Shown: positions 34,944 to 46,053 of the stretch, piece by piece
Numbering within the stretch: the first letter of the stretch is position 1
Layout: every line of letters begins with the position of its first letter
From: Streptosporangiaceae bacterium
Lineage (GTDB): Bacteria > Actinomycetota > Actinomycetes > Streptosporangiales > Streptosporangiaceae
DNA length: 64,000 bases
Direction: 5' to 3'
NCBI GenBank assembly: GCA_025934375.1
Contig: JAICYD010000014.1
Coordinates: 1 to 64,000 of the forward strand
The notes under the pieces: generated by a model
What the model saw: the letters and a program-made list of their open reading frames with translations, nothing else
Databases searched by the model: none
What the model was told of the DNA's origin: nothing
Made by a program: the position numbers and the translations under genes

Positions 34944-36752
34944 ATGTCCACATCGCGCCTGCTGCTGCCGCATCGCGGCAGGGCGGCCATCGCCGCGACG
35001 CGCAGCCGCGCGTGGCGGGTCGCCACGCGGCTCGTCATCGCGGCCGCCCTGGCGGCCAGCACCGCCCTGGCCACATGCACTGCCCTGACCGTCACCACCA
35101 CGACCGCGTCCGCCGCGACCACGCTGGTCGTCAATGCCAACCGGCCGTTCCGCTCCGTCACCCACGTGGCCTCTGGCGGGCTATACGGGCTGGACACCGC
35201 CACAATTCCCGCCGACAGCCTCGTCGAGCCGCTTCGCCCGAACACGTTCGTCCAGATGGCACCGGGCGGCAAGCAACTCCCGAACGGGGAGCCCGCGCCG
35301 GGCGGGGATTCCCTTGTCGTCGCGCCGGAAGCCGCCCGGGCCGGGGCCAAGGTCGTGGTGCGCATGCCGGACTGGTACCCCAACTTCCCCTATAAGTGGG
35401 TCAGCTGGAGCGACTGGCTGAGCGCGGTGGACACCCAGGTGAGGGCGGTGGTCGCCTCCGGCGACACCAACATCAGCGCCTTCGAGCTGTGGAACGAGCC
35501 TGACTGGACCTGGAACACCGCCGCCGCCGGCTCCTTCGACGCCGGCTGGGCGCGCACCTTCAGCGAGGTCCGCGCCGGTGACGCGGGTGCCGTGATCCAG
35601 GGACCGAGCACCTCCACCTTCAACGCCAGCTGGATGACCACGTTCCTGACCGACGCCAAGGCCAGCGGCACCCTGCCGAACATCATCAGCTGGCACGAGC
35701 TGGGCGGCGCGGCCGGCATCGCCAGCGACGTGGCTAGCCTGCAGACAATCGAGTCCCGCCTCGGCATCAGCGCCCGCCCCATCGCCATCGAGGAGTACGG
35801 CACGACCAGCCAGGTCGGCGTCCCCGGCGGGCTGGTCGGCTACATCGCCCAGTTCGAGCGGGCCGGGGTGAGCAACGCCGAGCTCGCCTTCTGGAACCAT
35901 TACGGCACGCTCGGCGACACGCTCACCGACACCGGGGGCAGCCCGAACGCCGCCTACTGGCTGTATCGCTGGTACGGCCAGATGACCGGCAGCATGGTCA
36001 CCGTCGTCCCGCCGGGAACGGCGGGGTCCGGGCTAGACGGCGCCGCGTCCGTCAGCTCCGCGGGCAACCAGGTCAACGTCATCTTCGGCGGCGGCAGCGG
36101 CTCAACGGCGGTCACCGTCAACGGGCTTGGCTCGGCGTTCGGGTCGACGGCGCACGCGATCTTGGAGCAAACCGTGTCCGCCGGCCGTACCACCATGGTC
36201 GTCGGCCCGCAGCTCATCAGCTCCGCGAACTACCCGGTCAGCAATGGGTCGATAACCGTCCCCGTCAGCTCGATGAGCTCCGCCAACGGCTACCACCTGC
36301 TGGTCACCCCGGGCAGCAGCGCGGCGCTCTCCGGTACGGACGTGATCAAGAACGCGCATAGCGGGCTGGCCCTCGACACCGCCGGCGGCGGCACCGGCCA
36401 GGGGACGCTGGCGGTGCAAGCCACCGCCAGCGGCGGCGGCACCCAGCGGTGGGCCCTGGTCTCCGAAGGCTCCAACTTCTATGAGATCAAGAACAGCGCC
36501 AGCGGGCTGGTGCTCGGCGTCCAGAACATGAGCATCACCGACGGCGGCGACGCTCTCATCTGGGGCGACAACGGCTCGTCCGACCACCTCTGGCAGATCG
36601 TCTCCGCCGGCGGCGGCCAGTACAAGATCCAGGACTACAACAGCGGGCTGGTGCTCGGCGTGTCCAATGAGAGCACGTCGTCCGGCGCCCAGGTCCTGCA
36701 ATGGGACGACAACGGCACCCCCGACCACCTCTGGACCCTAACCACCGCCTGA
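34944..36752 (+). CDS. Secreted clan GH-A glycoside hydrolase with ricin-type lectin domain
   Basis: This 602-residue protein has a long signal peptide (residues about 1-57, ending ASAAT). The catalytic barrel carries the acid/base motif FELWNEPDW (about residue 183) and a candidate nucleophile in IAIEEYGT (about 280), as in GH39-like clan A enzymes. A beta-sandwich follows, then a C-terminal ricin-type (CBM13) trefoil with repeated SGLVLGV and DHLW elements from about residue 470. ATG 34944 follows GAGGAGG. It is controlled by the divergent LacI gene. The substrate is unknown. Confidence 0.85.
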   Translation: MSTSRLLLPHRGRAAIAATRSRAWRVATRLVIAAALAASTALATCTALTVTTTTASAATTLVVNANRPFRSVTHVASGGLYGLDTATIPADSLVEPLRPNTFVQMAPGGKQLPNGEPAPGGDSLVVAPEAARAGAKVVVRMPDWYPNFPYKWVSWSDWLSAVDTQVRAVVASGDTNISAFELWNEPDWTWNTAAAGSFDAGWARTFSEVRAGDAGAVIQGPSTSTFNASWMTTFLTDAKASGTLPNIISWHELGGAAGIASDVASLQTIESRLGISARPIAIEEYGTTSQVGVPGGLVGYIAQFERAGVSNAELAFWNHYGTLGDTLTDTGGSPNAAYWLYRWYGQMTGSMVTVVPPGTAGSGLDGAASVSSAGNQVNVIFGGGSGSTAVTVNGLGSAFGSTAHAILEQTVSAGRTTMVVGPQLISSANYPVSNGSITVPVSSMSSANGYHLLVTPGSSAALSGTDVIKNAHSGLALDTAGGGTGQGTLAVQATASGGGTQRWALVSEGSNFYEIKNSASGLVLGVQNMSITDGGDALIWGDNGSSDHLWQIVSAGGGQYKIQDYNSGLVLGVSNESTSSGAQVLQWDDNGTPDHLWTLTTA

Positions 36753-36770
36753 GCGCCCCCCGCTCTGAGT

Positions 36771-36821
36771 GCTAACGCTGACGGTCATCCCGCATTTCGC
36801 GCCATGACCGTCAGCATTAGC
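36771..36821 (+). terminator. Long hairpin after the glycosidase gene
   Basis: GCTAACGCTGACGGTCAT (36771-36788) pairs with 36804-36821, an 18-bp stem with one mismatch and a 15-base loop. It lies 19 bp after the stop codon. No T-run follows, but the stem strength suggests a terminator insulating the downstream molybdoenzyme gene. Confidence 0.7.
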
Positions 36822-36901
36822 CGGATGATCACCGGCCCATCCGCCCGCCGGACGGCAAAATCCCTTGAATTTCATCGCCGCGCTGGGAGAGGCTGGATCG
36901 C

Positions 36902-39190
36902 ATGGTCGTTCATCTGACTCACTGGGGGGCATTCGAGGCCGTCAGCGACGGTGAGCGGCTGACCGAGGTGCGCCCGTGGCGCGGGGACCCGGAGCCGATG
37001 TCCCTGATCGACAACGTCGCCTCCGCCCAGCACCACCCCGCCCGCATCACCCAGCCGCACGTGCGCAAGGGCTGGCTGGATCACGGGCCGGGTGCGCCAG
37101 GCTCTGCGGCAAAGGGCCGCGGCGACGACCCGTTCGTGCCAGTGTCGTGGGATGCCGCGCTCGACCTCCTGTCCGGGGAACTGCGGCGGGTCTACCGTGA
37201 TCACGGGGCCGAAGCGGTGTACGGCGGCTCGTACGGCTGGGCCAGCGCGGGCCGGTTCCACCACGCGCAGAGCCAGGTGCACCGGTTCCTGAACTGCCTC
37301 GGCGGCTACGTGCGGCACGTCAACAGCTACAGTCTCGGCACCTCCACGGTGCTGTTGCCCTACGTGATCGCCGACGTCGACGCGCTGCTCAACCACGCCA
37401 CCGCCAAGTCGGTGATCGCGGAGCACAGCGAGCTGCTGGTCGCCTTCGGCGGGCTGTCGCCGAAGAACGCGGCGGTGTCTCCGGGCGGTGTGTCCCGGCA
37501 TAATTCCCGCGGCTGGATGAGCGCCGCGCGGGCCCGGGGCTGCCGGTTCGTGTCCGTGAGCCCGCTGCGCGACGACACGCCCGCCGAGGCCGGCGCCGAG
37601 TGGATCGCGCCGCGGCCCGGGACCGACGCCGCCCTCATGCTCGCGCTTGCCCAGGTACTGGACGCCGACGGGCTGGCCGACACCGGATTCCTCGAGCGCT
37701 ACACCGTGGGGTTCCCGCGGTTCGCCCGGTACCTGCGCGGCGAGGCGGACGGGGTTGTCAAGGACCCCGCCTGGGCTTCGGCGATCACCGCCGTGCCGGC
37801 GGCGCGCATCCGGGACCTGGCGCACGAGATGGCCGCCAAACGGACCATGGTGACGGTCAGCTGGTCGCTGCAGCGTGCCCGGCACGGGGAGCAGCCGTTG
37901 TGGCTCGGCGTGGTGCTCGCCGCGATGCTCGGCCAGATTGGCCTGCCGGGCGGCGGTTTCGGCCACGGATACGGGTCCACGGCCCTCGTCGGCGAGCCGG
38001 CGCCGCGGGTGGGGGCGCCGCGGCTGCGGCAAGGCCCGAACGCCGTCTCCACGTTCATCCCGGTGGCCCGGATCGCCGACATGCTGCTGAATCCCGGGGC
38101 CGGCTATGACTACAACGGGCAGCGGCTGACCTATCCCGACATCCGGCTCGTGTACTGGTGCGGCGGCAACCCGTTCCATCACCACCAGGACCTCGCCCGG
38201 CTGCGAGAGGCCTTCACCCGCCCGGAGACGGTCGTGGTTCACGACCCGTTCTGGACGGCGACGGCCCGGCACGCCGACATCGTGATGCCGGCGACCATGA
38301 GCATCGAGCGCGACGACTTCGGCTCCGGCCAGAACGACCGGATGTTCTTCCCGATGCCCGCGCTGACCCGGCCGCACGGCGAGGCCCGGGACGACTACGC
38401 CATCTTTGCCGACCTGGCGGACCGGCTCGGGGCGGGCAAGGACTTCACCGAGGGCCGCACGGCGATGGAGTGGCTGCGGCACCTGTACGGCGAGTGGCGG
38501 GATTCACTCGGCCTGTTGGTTCCGGGTTTTGACGAGTTCTGGGCCGGCGATGGCATCGAGTTGCCGGTGGCAAGCGAGTCGCAGGTGGCGCTCGCTGAGT
38601 TCCGCCTTGACCCGGACAAGCATCCGCTCACCACGCCGACCGGGAAGATCGAGATCTTCTCCGCGACCATCGACGGCTACGGGTACCCGGACTGCCCGGG
38701 CCACCCGGTCTGGCTGGAGCCGGAGGAGTGGCTCGGCTCGGTCGCCGCGGAGCGGTTCGGCCTGCAGCTGGTCGCCAACCAGCCCCGGTCGCGACTGCAC
38801 AGCCAGCTGGATGTCGGCGCGCACAGCCAGTCGGTCAAGATCGCCGGACGTGAGCCGGCGCGGATGCACCCTTCCGACGCGCAGGCGCGCGGGCTGCGCG
38901 ACGGCGACCTCGTGCGGCTCTTCAACGACCGGGGCGCGTGCCTGGCCGGCCTTTCCGTGGACCACGCGGTGCGTCCCGGCGTCGTCCAGTTGTCCACCGG
39001 GGCCTGGTACGACCCCGACCCGGCTGACCCGGGGTTCTGCCGGCACGGGAACCCCAACGTGCTCACCGCCGACCTTCCATCCTCCAGCCTCAGCCAGGGA
39101 TGCGCGGGGCAGCTGGCGCTCGTGGAGGTCGAGGCGTATCGCGGGACCGCGCCGGAACTATCGGTTACCCGGCCGCCCGCGACCGCCTGA
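36902..39190 (+). CDS. BisC/TorA-like molybdopterin oxidoreductase
   Basis: This 762-residue DMSO-reductase-family protein lacks the N-terminal Cys motif for a 4Fe-4S cluster and lacks a Tat signal, so it is cytoplasmic like biotin sulfoxide reductase. The proposed Mo ligand is Ser in GSYGWASAGRFH (about residue 110). Other family segments are YWCGGNPFHHHQD, IVMPATMSIERDDFG and the C-terminal NQPRSRLHSQLD cofactor domain. Two P-loop genes follow after 5 and 4 bp, suggesting an operon. The substrate is probably an S- or N-oxide. Confidence 0.88.
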   Translation: MVVHLTHWGAFEAVSDGERLTEVRPWRGDPEPMSLIDNVASAQHHPARITQPHVRKGWLDHGPGAPGSAAKGRGDDPFVPVSWDAALDLLSGELRRVYRDHGAEAVYGGSYGWASAGRFHHAQSQVHRFLNCLGGYVRHVNSYSLGTSTVLLPYVIADVDALLNHATAKSVIAEHSELLVAFGGLSPKNAAVSPGGVSRHNSRGWMSAARARGCRFVSVSPLRDDTPAEAGAEWIAPRPGTDAALMLALAQVLDADGLADTGFLERYTVGFPRFARYLRGEADGVVKDPAWASAITAVPAARIRDLAHEMAAKRTMVTVSWSLQRARHGEQPLWLGVVLAAMLGQIGLPGGGFGHGYGSTALVGEPAPRVGAPRLRQGPNAVSTFIPVARIADMLLNPGAGYDYNGQRLTYPDIRLVYWCGGNPFHHHQDLARLREAFTRPETVVVHDPFWTATARHADIVMPATMSIERDDFGSGQNDRMFFPMPALTRPHGEARDDYAIFADLADRLGAGKDFTEGRTAMEWLRHLYGEWRDSLGLLVPGFDEFWAGDGIELPVASESQVALAEFRLDPDKHPLTTPTGKIEIFSATIDGYGYPDCPGHPVWLEPEEWLGSVAAERFGLQLVANQPRSRLHSQLDVGAHSQSVKIAGREPARMHPSDAQARGLRDGDLVRLFNDRGACLAGLSVDHAVRPGVVQLSTGAWYDPDPADPGFCRHGNPNVLTADLPSSSLSQGCAGQLALVEVEAYRGTAPELSVTRPPATA

Positions 39191-39195
39191 AGCCG

Positions 39196-40014
39196 ATGAG
39201 CGCGGTCCAGGTCGCCGGCTGTTCCGGCGCCGGGAAGTCCACGGTCGCCGCCGTGCTCGCCCGCCGGGGCCTGGTGTCCGTCGATGCTGACGACGACCCG
39301 CTGCTCGCGCGGTTCGTTGACCCGGCCGGCGCCGTCGTGGCCGAAGAGCCGGCCGCGCCGGACCTGGCCTGGCTTGCCCGGCACCGCTGGGCATGGGATC
39401 CGGCCCGCCTGGACGAGCTGATCCGGGCGGCGGCGCCCGTGACGCTGTACGTCTGCGGCGGCGCGGACAACCAGGACGAGGTGGCCGGCCGTTTCACCCA
39501 CGTGTTCCTGCTGGAGATCGACGAGCCCACGATGCTGGCGCGGCTGGACGCGCGCCGGGACTACCACGACTGGGGCCGCGTCGGGGACACCCGCGAGTAC
39601 CTGCGCCGTAAGCTGCCCGCCTTGCAGGAGAGCCTGCGCGCATCCGGCGCGATCCCGATCGACGCCCGGCGGTCTCCCGACCGGGTGGTGGACGCGATAC
39701 TGGCGCGCGCGCGGCCGACGCGGGCGCCGGCCGTCCCGGCTGAGATCGCGGCCTTCATGCGCGACGGGAGGCTGGCCCAGATCCCCGTCCGGCGGGCCAA
39801 GCGGCTGCTGCTGCTCGACTGCGTCGCCCAGTCCTTCGAGCCCGGCCGGCGCTACAGCGAGGCCGAGGTTAACGCGGTGCTCCGCGCCCTCCACGACGAC
39901 CACGCCGCCCTGCGCCGCTACCTCGTCGATGAGGACTTCCTGTCTCGCCAGGACGGCCACTACTGGCGCACCGGCGGCACGATAGGGATCTTTGACCCGG
40001 CTACGCGGGCCTGA
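39196..40014 (+). CDS. P-loop nucleotide kinase-like domain fused to DUF2087
   Basis: This 272-residue protein has an N-terminal P-loop with Walker A GCSGAGKST (residues about 8-16) and an adenylate-kinase-like layout. The C-terminal 90 residues (AAFMRDGRLAQIPVRRAKRL through HYWRTGG) match DUF2087, usually found alone or fused to regulators. It starts five bases after the molybdoenzyme gene and is followed after 4 bp by another P-loop gene. The role is unknown; nucleic-acid or small-molecule phosphorylation is possible. Confidence 0.75.
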   Translation: MSAVQVAGCSGAGKSTVAAVLARRGLVSVDADDDPLLARFVDPAGAVVAEEPAAPDLAWLARHRWAWDPARLDELIRAAAPVTLYVCGGADNQDEVAGRFTHVFLLEIDEPTMLARLDARRDYHDWGRVGDTREYLRRKLPALQESLRASGAIPIDARRSPDRVVDAILARARPTRAPAVPAEIAAFMRDGRLAQIPVRRAKRLLLLDCVAQSFEPGRRYSEAEVNAVLRALHDDHAALRRYLVDEDFLSRQDGHYWRTGGTIGIFDPATRA

Positions 40015-40018
40015 GCCG

Positions 40019-40708
40019 GTGACTTCGGAACCTGCCCGCCGGCTGGCCAGGGACGCCGGGATCTGGGTCATCTGCGGCAACGCGTGCGCTGGCAAGACGA
40101 CCACCGCCCGGGTGCTCGCGCGGCGGCTCCCGCCCGCCGCGCACGTCGACGGCGACGAGATGCAGCGGCTGATCGTATCCGGCGGCCGGTGGCCGGCTCC
40201 CGGTGACAGCGACCCGGCCACCGGGCGGCTGGCCGGCGAGGCGGGCGTCCGGTACGCGCTGCGAGTCCGCAACGCGTGCCTCGTCGCCGCCGCGTTCGCC
40301 GAAGCCGGAATCACGGCCATCGTCACCGACACGATCATCTATGAGGGGTTCGAAGCGCTCACCGAGGTCCTTCGCGGCCGGCCGGTCAACTTCGTCGTGC
40401 TCCGCCCGCCGGTCGCGGTGCTCCGGCAGCGCGGGATCGCCCGGCTGCCCGCAGAGGCCGCATACCTGGCCGACCGCTACGGCAGCGCGGATCACCCCGA
40501 GGCCGCGGCGTTCGCCGCCCGCCTCCAGGCCGCGGCCGACGGCCGGCCGGTCAACGAGTTCGAGGACATCATCGAGCGAGGGCTGGATCGCCTGCCGCGC
40601 GTCGGGCTGTGGGTCGATCCCACTGGCCTCGAGCCGCACCGCCTGGCCGACCTCCTGCTGGACCGCCAGTCCCAAGCCCGCTGGGTAGCAGGCATATCGA
40701 CGCGGTGA
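40019..40708 (+). CDS. P-loop phosphotransferase (chloramphenicol-phosphotransferase-like)
   Basis: This 229-residue protein has Walker A GNACAGKTT (about residues 18-26), then VDGDEMQRLIVSGG and DTIIYEGFEALTEVL. The layout resembles chloramphenicol phosphotransferase-like and other small ATP-dependent kinases. GTG 40019 starts four bases after the previous stop, so it is probably translated with the DUF2087 protein. The substrate is unknown. It is not evidence of drug resistance by itself. Confidence 0.75.
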   Translation: MTSEPARRLARDAGIWVICGNACAGKTTTARVLARRLPPAAHVDGDEMQRLIVSGGRWPAPGDSDPATGRLAGEAGVRYALRVRNACLVAAAFAEAGITAIVTDTIIYEGFEALTEVLRGRPVNFVVLRPPVAVLRQRGIARLPAEAAYLADRYGSADHPEAAAFAARLQAAADGRPVNEFEDIIERGLDRLPRVGLWVDPTGLEPHRLADLLLDRQSQARWVAGISTR

Positions 40709-40790
40709 TCGAACGGCTGATCCCCGGCCGACGGCGCCAGCCTGCGATCACCGGCCCGGCTAGCGGGGAACAATGAGGCGCTGCCCTAGG

Positions 40791-40822
40791 TTGCAGGCAG
40801 TGCAAGAATTCTTCACCTGCAA
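40791..40822. promoter_or_regulatory. Inverted repeat upstream of TetR/MFS operon
   Basis: TTGCAGG (40791-40797) and CCTGCAA (40816-40822) form perfect arms. A 10-bp palindrome AAGAATTCTT (40804-40813) lies inside, offset by two bases. It sits 15 bp before the TetR start and is a good candidate autoregulatory operator. Confidence 0.55.
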
Positions 40823-40836
40823 CTTGCGACGGACGC

Positions 40837-43253
<2,417 letters not shown>

Positions 43254-43286
43254 CCGGTAGGTCATGCCCCTAGTCAAGCGCCGGGA

Positions 43287-43318
43287 GCATATCGCGGGCA
43301 TATCGAAAATCGCATACG
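43287..43318 (+). promoter_or_regulatory. Putative VanR box upstream of vanH
   Basis: GCATATCG occurs at 43287 and 43298, 11 bp apart, followed by AAAATC and GCATAC (43312). The 31-bp arrangement recurs with three mismatches upstream of vanR (47868-47898). Direct repeats on one face of the helix suit an OmpR-type response regulator. The element is 34 bp upstream of the vanH start. Confidence 0.75.
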
Positions 43319-43351
43319 CGCCGGCAACCCGGCGCTGCCTTGACTGGGCGC

Positions 43352-44395
43352 ATGACCTACAGCGAACCCGCACGTACCGGTGCGCGCCGCGCCGGATCGC
43401 TGGCACCGTCGCCCTCTTCAGCCACCCCGACGGGAATCACGATCTACGGCTGCGAGCCGGACGAGGCCGTCCTGTTCCGGGAGATGGCACCTCGCTTTGC
43501 GGTACTGCCGACCATCACGGCCGCGCCCGCTTCTGAGGCCAATGCTGAGCTGGCGCTCGGTAACCGATGCGTCAGCGTCGGCCACAAGACGCGAGTCACA
43601 GATTCCACCCTGCTCGCGCTTAGCCAGCTCGGCGTAGCGTACATCTCCACGAGAAGCATCGGATACAACCATATCGACATGAAATACGCGAAGCGCGCCG
43701 GTATCTCGGTGGAGAATGTATTCTATTCGCCCCACAGCGTGGCCGACTTCACGCTGATGCTGATGCTGATGGCGGCACGAAGCGCGAAATCCATCATCCG
43801 CCGCGCAGATATCCACGATTACCGATTGAGCGACGCGCGCGGGAGAGAACTGCGCGACCTGACGATCGGGGTAATCGGAACAGGGCGCATCGGCACGGCC
43901 GTCATTGACAGGCTGCGAGGTTTCGGCTGCAGGATACTAGCCCATGACAAGCATTCCAAGGCTGCCGCCGACTACGTCTCCCTCGACGAATTGCTTAGGC
44001 TTAGCGACCTGGTAACGCTTCATACGCCGCTCAACGCGGGCACGCATCATCTCCTGAATCGCCAGCGCATCGGGCAGATGAAGCGCGGCGCTTTCATTAT
44101 CAATACAGGGCGCGGCTCACTTATTGACACCGCGGCCCTTATCTCGGCGCTGGAAAGCGGCCGACTGGGCGGCGCGGCGCTGGACGTCCTCGAAGGAGAG
44201 GAGGGAGTATTCTACGCCGACCACAGGAACACGCCCATTGAAAGCGGGTCGCTGTTGCGGCTGCAAGAACTGCCGAATGTGATTATTAGCCCGCACACCG
44301 CCTACTACACGGACCACGCCCTGCGCGACACCATCGAGAACTCCATCGTCAACTGCGTCAAATTCGAAAAGGAGAGATCAGTGTGGATAGGCTGA
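43352..44395 (+). CDS. vanH: D-lactate dehydrogenase VanH
   Basis: This 347-residue D-2-hydroxyacid dehydrogenase reduces pyruvate to D-lactate for cell-wall remodelling. The NAD motif is VIGTGRIGTAVIDRL; catalytic Arg is in STRSIGYNH, Glu in LEGEEGVF and His in ISPHTAYYTD. It is the first gene of vanHAX. The N-terminal 30 residues are variable. Base composition is visibly lower in GC than the neighbouring MFS gene. ATG 43352 is used; ATG 43340 is possible. It is induced presumably by VanR at 43287-43318. Confidence 0.95.
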   Translation: MTYSEPARTGARRAGSLAPSPSSATPTGITIYGCEPDEAVLFREMAPRFAVLPTITAAPASEANAELALGNRCVSVGHKTRVTDSTLLALSQLGVAYISTRSIGYNHIDMKYAKRAGISVENVFYSPHSVADFTLMLMLMAARSAKSIIRRADIHDYRLSDARGRELRDLTIGVIGTGRIGTAVIDRLRGFGCRILAHDKHSKAAADYVSLDELLRLSDLVTLHTPLNAGTHHLLNRQRIGQMKRGAFIINTGRGSLIDTAALISALESGRLGGAALDVLEGEEGVFYADHRNTPIESGSLLRLQELPNVIISPHTAYYTDHALRDTIENSIVNCVKFEKERSVWIG

Positions 44396-45423
44396 AGGTC
44401 GGCATCGTATTCGGGGGCCGCTCCGAGGAATATCCCATCTCCGTCAAGTCCGCGCAAGAGGTCGCCAAGAACCTCGACACCGAAAAGTATGAGCCGTTCT
44501 GGATCGGGATAACGAGGAGCGGCGCCTGGAAGCTGTGCGACGGCCCTGCCGCGGACTGGGAGAACGGCGGTTGCCGGCCGGCCGTGCTGTCGCCGGACCG
44601 GAGCGTACACGGGCTGCTGGTCCTGGAGCAGGGGAAATACGAAACGATGAGGCTGGACCTGGTGGTGCCCGTCCTGCACGGCAAGCTTGGCGAGGACGGC
44701 GCCCTGCAAGGCCTGCTGGAGCTGTCCGGCATTCCCTACGCGGGCTGCGATGTTCAAAGCTCCGCCCTGTGCATGGACAAGTCCCTCGCCTACATGGTCG
44801 CCAGGAGCGCGGGAATCTCTACGCCGAACTTCTGGGTCGTCACGGCGAACGAGAATGTTGATGCCGGCCTGCTCACTTATCCCGTCTTCGTGAAGCCAGC
44901 CCGTTCGGGGTCGTCCTTCGGCGTCAGCAAGGTATCCCGGAAGGAAGAGCTGCCGAGTGCGCTGGAAACCGCGAGGGATTACGACTCGAAGGTGCTGATC
45001 GAGGAGGCTGTCGCCGGCGGCGAGGTCGGCTGCGCCATATTGGGGAACGGCCCGGACCTGGTCGCCGGGGAGGTAGACCGGGTCGCCCTGTCTCATGGGT
45101 TTTTCAGGATCCATCAGGAGAGCGCCCCCGAAAGCGGCTCCGAGAACTCAACGTTCATCGTTCCCGCCGACATCTCGGCAGAGTCGCGCTCGCTCGTCCA
45201 GGAGACAGCGAAGACCATGTACCGCGCCCTAGGGTGCAGGGGGCTATCGCGGGTGGACATGTTCCTCAAGGAAGACGGAACAGTAGTACTGAACGAGGTC
45301 AATACCTTGCCCGGCCTGACCTCATACAGCCGTTATCCGAGAATGATGAACGCCGCCGGGATTCCGCTTGCCGAAGTGCTCGACCGCATCATGTCGCTGG
45401 CGCTGACGGGGAAAAGCGAATGA
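44383..45423 (+). CDS. vanA: D-Ala-D-Lac ligase (VanA/VanB type)
   Basis: This 346-residue ATP-grasp ligase begins VDRLKVGIVFGGRSEEYPIS. The omega-loop carries FRIHQESAPESGSENS; the His there is the hallmark of D-lactate-selecting ligases, where D-Ala-D-Ala ligases have Tyr-Lys. The metal site is LNEVNTLPGLTSYSRYPRM. The product is D-Ala-D-Lac for vancomycin-resistant precursors. GTG 44383 overlaps vanH by 13 bases and the stop overlaps vanX as ATGA. Whether it is nearer VanA or VanB needs alignment. Confidence 0.95.
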   Translation: MDRLKVGIVFGGRSEEYPISVKSAQEVAKNLDTEKYEPFWIGITRSGAWKLCDGPAADWENGGCRPAVLSPDRSVHGLLVLEQGKYETMRLDLVVPVLHGKLGEDGALQGLLELSGIPYAGCDVQSSALCMDKSLAYMVARSAGISTPNFWVVTANENVDAGLLTYPVFVKPARSGSSFGVSKVSRKEELPSALETARDYDSKVLIEEAVAGGEVGCAILGNGPDLVAGEVDRVALSHGFFRIHQESAPESGSENSTFIVPADISAESRSLVQETAKTMYRALGCRGLSRVDMFLKEDGTVVLNEVNTLPGLTSYSRYPRMMNAAGIPLAEVLDRIMSLALTGKSE

Positions 45424-46028
45424 AAGATGACTTCGCCTTCGTGGACGAGCTAGTATCCGGAGTGCGCTGGGATGCCAAGTACGCCACATGGGACAATTTC
45501 ACCGGCAAGCCGGTGGACGGGTACCTGGCAAATCGAATTCTCGGCACGCGGGCGCTGTGCGCGGCCCTCAACAGGGCCCGGGAAGAGGCCGCAGCCCACG
45601 GCTTCGGCCTTCTCCTCTGGGACGGCTATCGCCCGCAGCGCGCCGTGGACTGCTTCCTGCGCTGGTCAGCGCAGCCGGAAGATGGCCGGACGAAGCTACG
45701 GCACTATCCGCGCATCGACAAGGCCGAGATGTTCGAGAAGGGGTACGTGGCCGCCAAGTCGGGCCACAGCCGGGGCAGCACCGTTGACCTGACGCTCTAT
45801 GACCTGGCGACCGGTGAACTTGCCCCCATGGGCGGCGACCATGACTTGATGGATTCCATCTCCCATCATGGAGCAAAGGGAATCAGGTCGGTCGAAGCGA
45901 GAAACCGCCGGCGCCTCCGCTCGGTCATGGAGGCCTGCGGCTTCGGCTCCTACGACTGCGAATGGTGGCATTACACGCTGAAAGACGAGCCTTACCCGGA
46001 CACCTACTTCGACTTTCCCATCACATGA
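45420..46028 (+). CDS. vanX: D-Ala-D-Ala dipeptidase VanX
   Basis: This 202-residue zinc dipeptidase removes D-Ala-D-Ala so that only D-Ala-D-Lac is used. The metal-site motif SGHSRGSTVDLTL provides His and Asp, and CEWWHYTL provides the catalytic Glu and third ligand His. The LLWDGYRPQRAVDCF segment carries the Arg seen in the active site of the family. The start overlaps the vanA stop. It ends 25 bp from the convergent vanS gene. Confidence 0.95.
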   Translation: MKDDFAFVDELVSGVRWDAKYATWDNFTGKPVDGYLANRILGTRALCAALNRAREEAAAHGFGLLLWDGYRPQRAVDCFLRWSAQPEDGRTKLRHYPRIDKAEMFEKGYVAAKSGHSRGSTVDLTLYDLATGELAPMGGDHDLMDSISHHGAKGIRSVEARNRRRLRSVMEACGFGSYDCEWWHYTLKDEPYPDTYFDFPIT

Positions 46029-46053
46029 CCACGAGGGGAGCGGGGGAACGCGC

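Noticed and set aside
39196..40708. Antibiotic-resistance kinases
   Set aside because: Walker A motifs and a general resemblance to chloramphenicol phosphotransferase do not establish a drug substrate.
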